A stretch of DNA of 64,000 bases from Echinicola strongylocentroti. GTDB lineage: Bacteria > Bacteroidota > Bacteroidia > Cytophagales > Cyclobacteriaceae. Shown here piece by piece: positions 63,899 to 64,000 of the stretch (the stretch's first letter is position 1; each line of letters opens with the position of its first letter). The notes beneath the pieces were generated by a model. The model did not search any database, was not told where the DNA came from, and worked only from the letters and a program-made list of their open reading frames with translations. The DNA lies in NCBI RefSeq assembly GCF_003260975.1, contig NZ_CP030041.1:2403001-2467000 (forward strand), given 5' to 3'. The position numbers and the translations under genes were made by a program.

Positions 63899-63920
63899 GG
63901 CGGGTTAAACCGCCTCTTTA
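63898..63920 (+). terminator. Weak terminator after hemW
   Basis: AGGCGG (63898-63903) pairs with CCGCCT (63910-63915), loop GTTAAA, tail CTTTAATT. It begins on the last base of hemW. Confidence 0.6.
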
Positions 63921-63922
63921 AT

Positions 63923-63952
63923 TGGTACTGTGCCAAAGTAACGCTACCTTTG
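63923..63952 (+). promoter_or_regulatory. Perfect Bacteroidota promoter, leaderless layout
   Basis: TTG (63923-63925), exactly 19 bases, TACCTTTG (63945-63952): full consensus on both elements. The next ATG is 6 bases downstream at 63959. Confidence 0.8.
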
Positions 63953-63958
63953 ACAACG

Positions 63959-64000
63959 ATGAAAAAGTACCCAGACTATAATCCCCGCAAAAAGGAAATC
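63959..64000 (+). CDS. Start of an unidentified gene (partial)
   Basis: An ATG right after a consensus promoter opens a frame reading MKKYPDYNPRKKEI to the window end (14 residues). It is too short to identify. The exact promoter placement makes this a credible start. Confidence 0.5.
   Translation, partial: MKKYPDYNPRKKEI

Overview
The window is a chromosomal segment of a member of the Bacteroidota, most likely order Cytophagales and close to Cyclobacteriaceae such as Echinicola or Algoriphagus. The family level is an inference from gene order and protein character. Support comes from a type IX secretion/gliding core (PorP/SprF-like protein, GldK, GldL, GldM, GldN and, separately, SprE/PorW), promoters of the Bacteroidota type (TTG, about 19 bases, TAnnTTTG), few Shine-Dalgarno sites, a DUF4295 protein beside rpmG and rpmB, and an ATP synthase operon without beta and epsilon genes. 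Nearly all of it is housekeeping core. I saw no prophage, insertion sequence, CRISPR array, tRNA or rRNA.

Layout. 1-947 holds the tail of an unidentified gene and a long spacer with palindromic repeats. 948-2668 (minus) is rpmB-rpmG-DUF4295-ftsY. 2933-4171 is ornithine aminotransferase. 4435-6846 is a TonB-dependent-receptor-like outer membrane protein. 7091-11158 carries hemB, the ammonium transporter amt and a porin. 11472-16640 is the most accessory part: a small exported protein built from three KGPKAKN repeats, then a sulfatase and a GH127-type glycosidase, with repeat-rich spacers on both sides. 16641-21012 holds a pseudouridine synthase, prfC, an orphan histidine kinase and dps. 21111-24285 is an ABC-2 exporter pair with a secreted beta-rich protein.

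24379-29434 (minus) has grpE-dnaJ, hpt-adk-obgE and an M42 aminopeptidase. 29607-32996 (plus) has an OmpA-family protein, upp, a Na/Ca exchanger and a coupled membrane protein. 32985-37422 (minus) has serine dehydratase alpha, a lipoprotein with two FKBP-like folds, an ECF sigma factor with a membrane-anchored beta-barrel partner, and OsmC. lipA follows. 39358-46423 (minus) reads M23 peptidase, bactofilin, AtpZ, AtpI-like, then atpB-E-F-H-A-G. 46531-53381 (plus) holds sprE/porW, a class A penicillin-binding protein and uvrC. 53424-62723 (minus) runs from a BamA-like barrel through DUF4271, hemD and the PorP-like gene to gldKLMN. hemW and the start of one more gene close the window.

Themes. 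The envelope dominates: T9SS motor and ring, outer membrane barrels, PBP1A, M23/bactofilin and an ECF regulator. Notable features are a DnaJ lacking one of its two zinc centres, a cysteine-free HemB metal site, several perfect -7 boxes placed so close to start codons that leaderless mRNAs are expected, and one palindromic putative operator between the ATP synthase/bactofilin operon and sprE. I found no clearly new multi-gene system. The best candidates for undescribed biology are the KGPKAKN repeat protein, the ECF/barrel pair and the periplasmic protein beside the ABC exporter.
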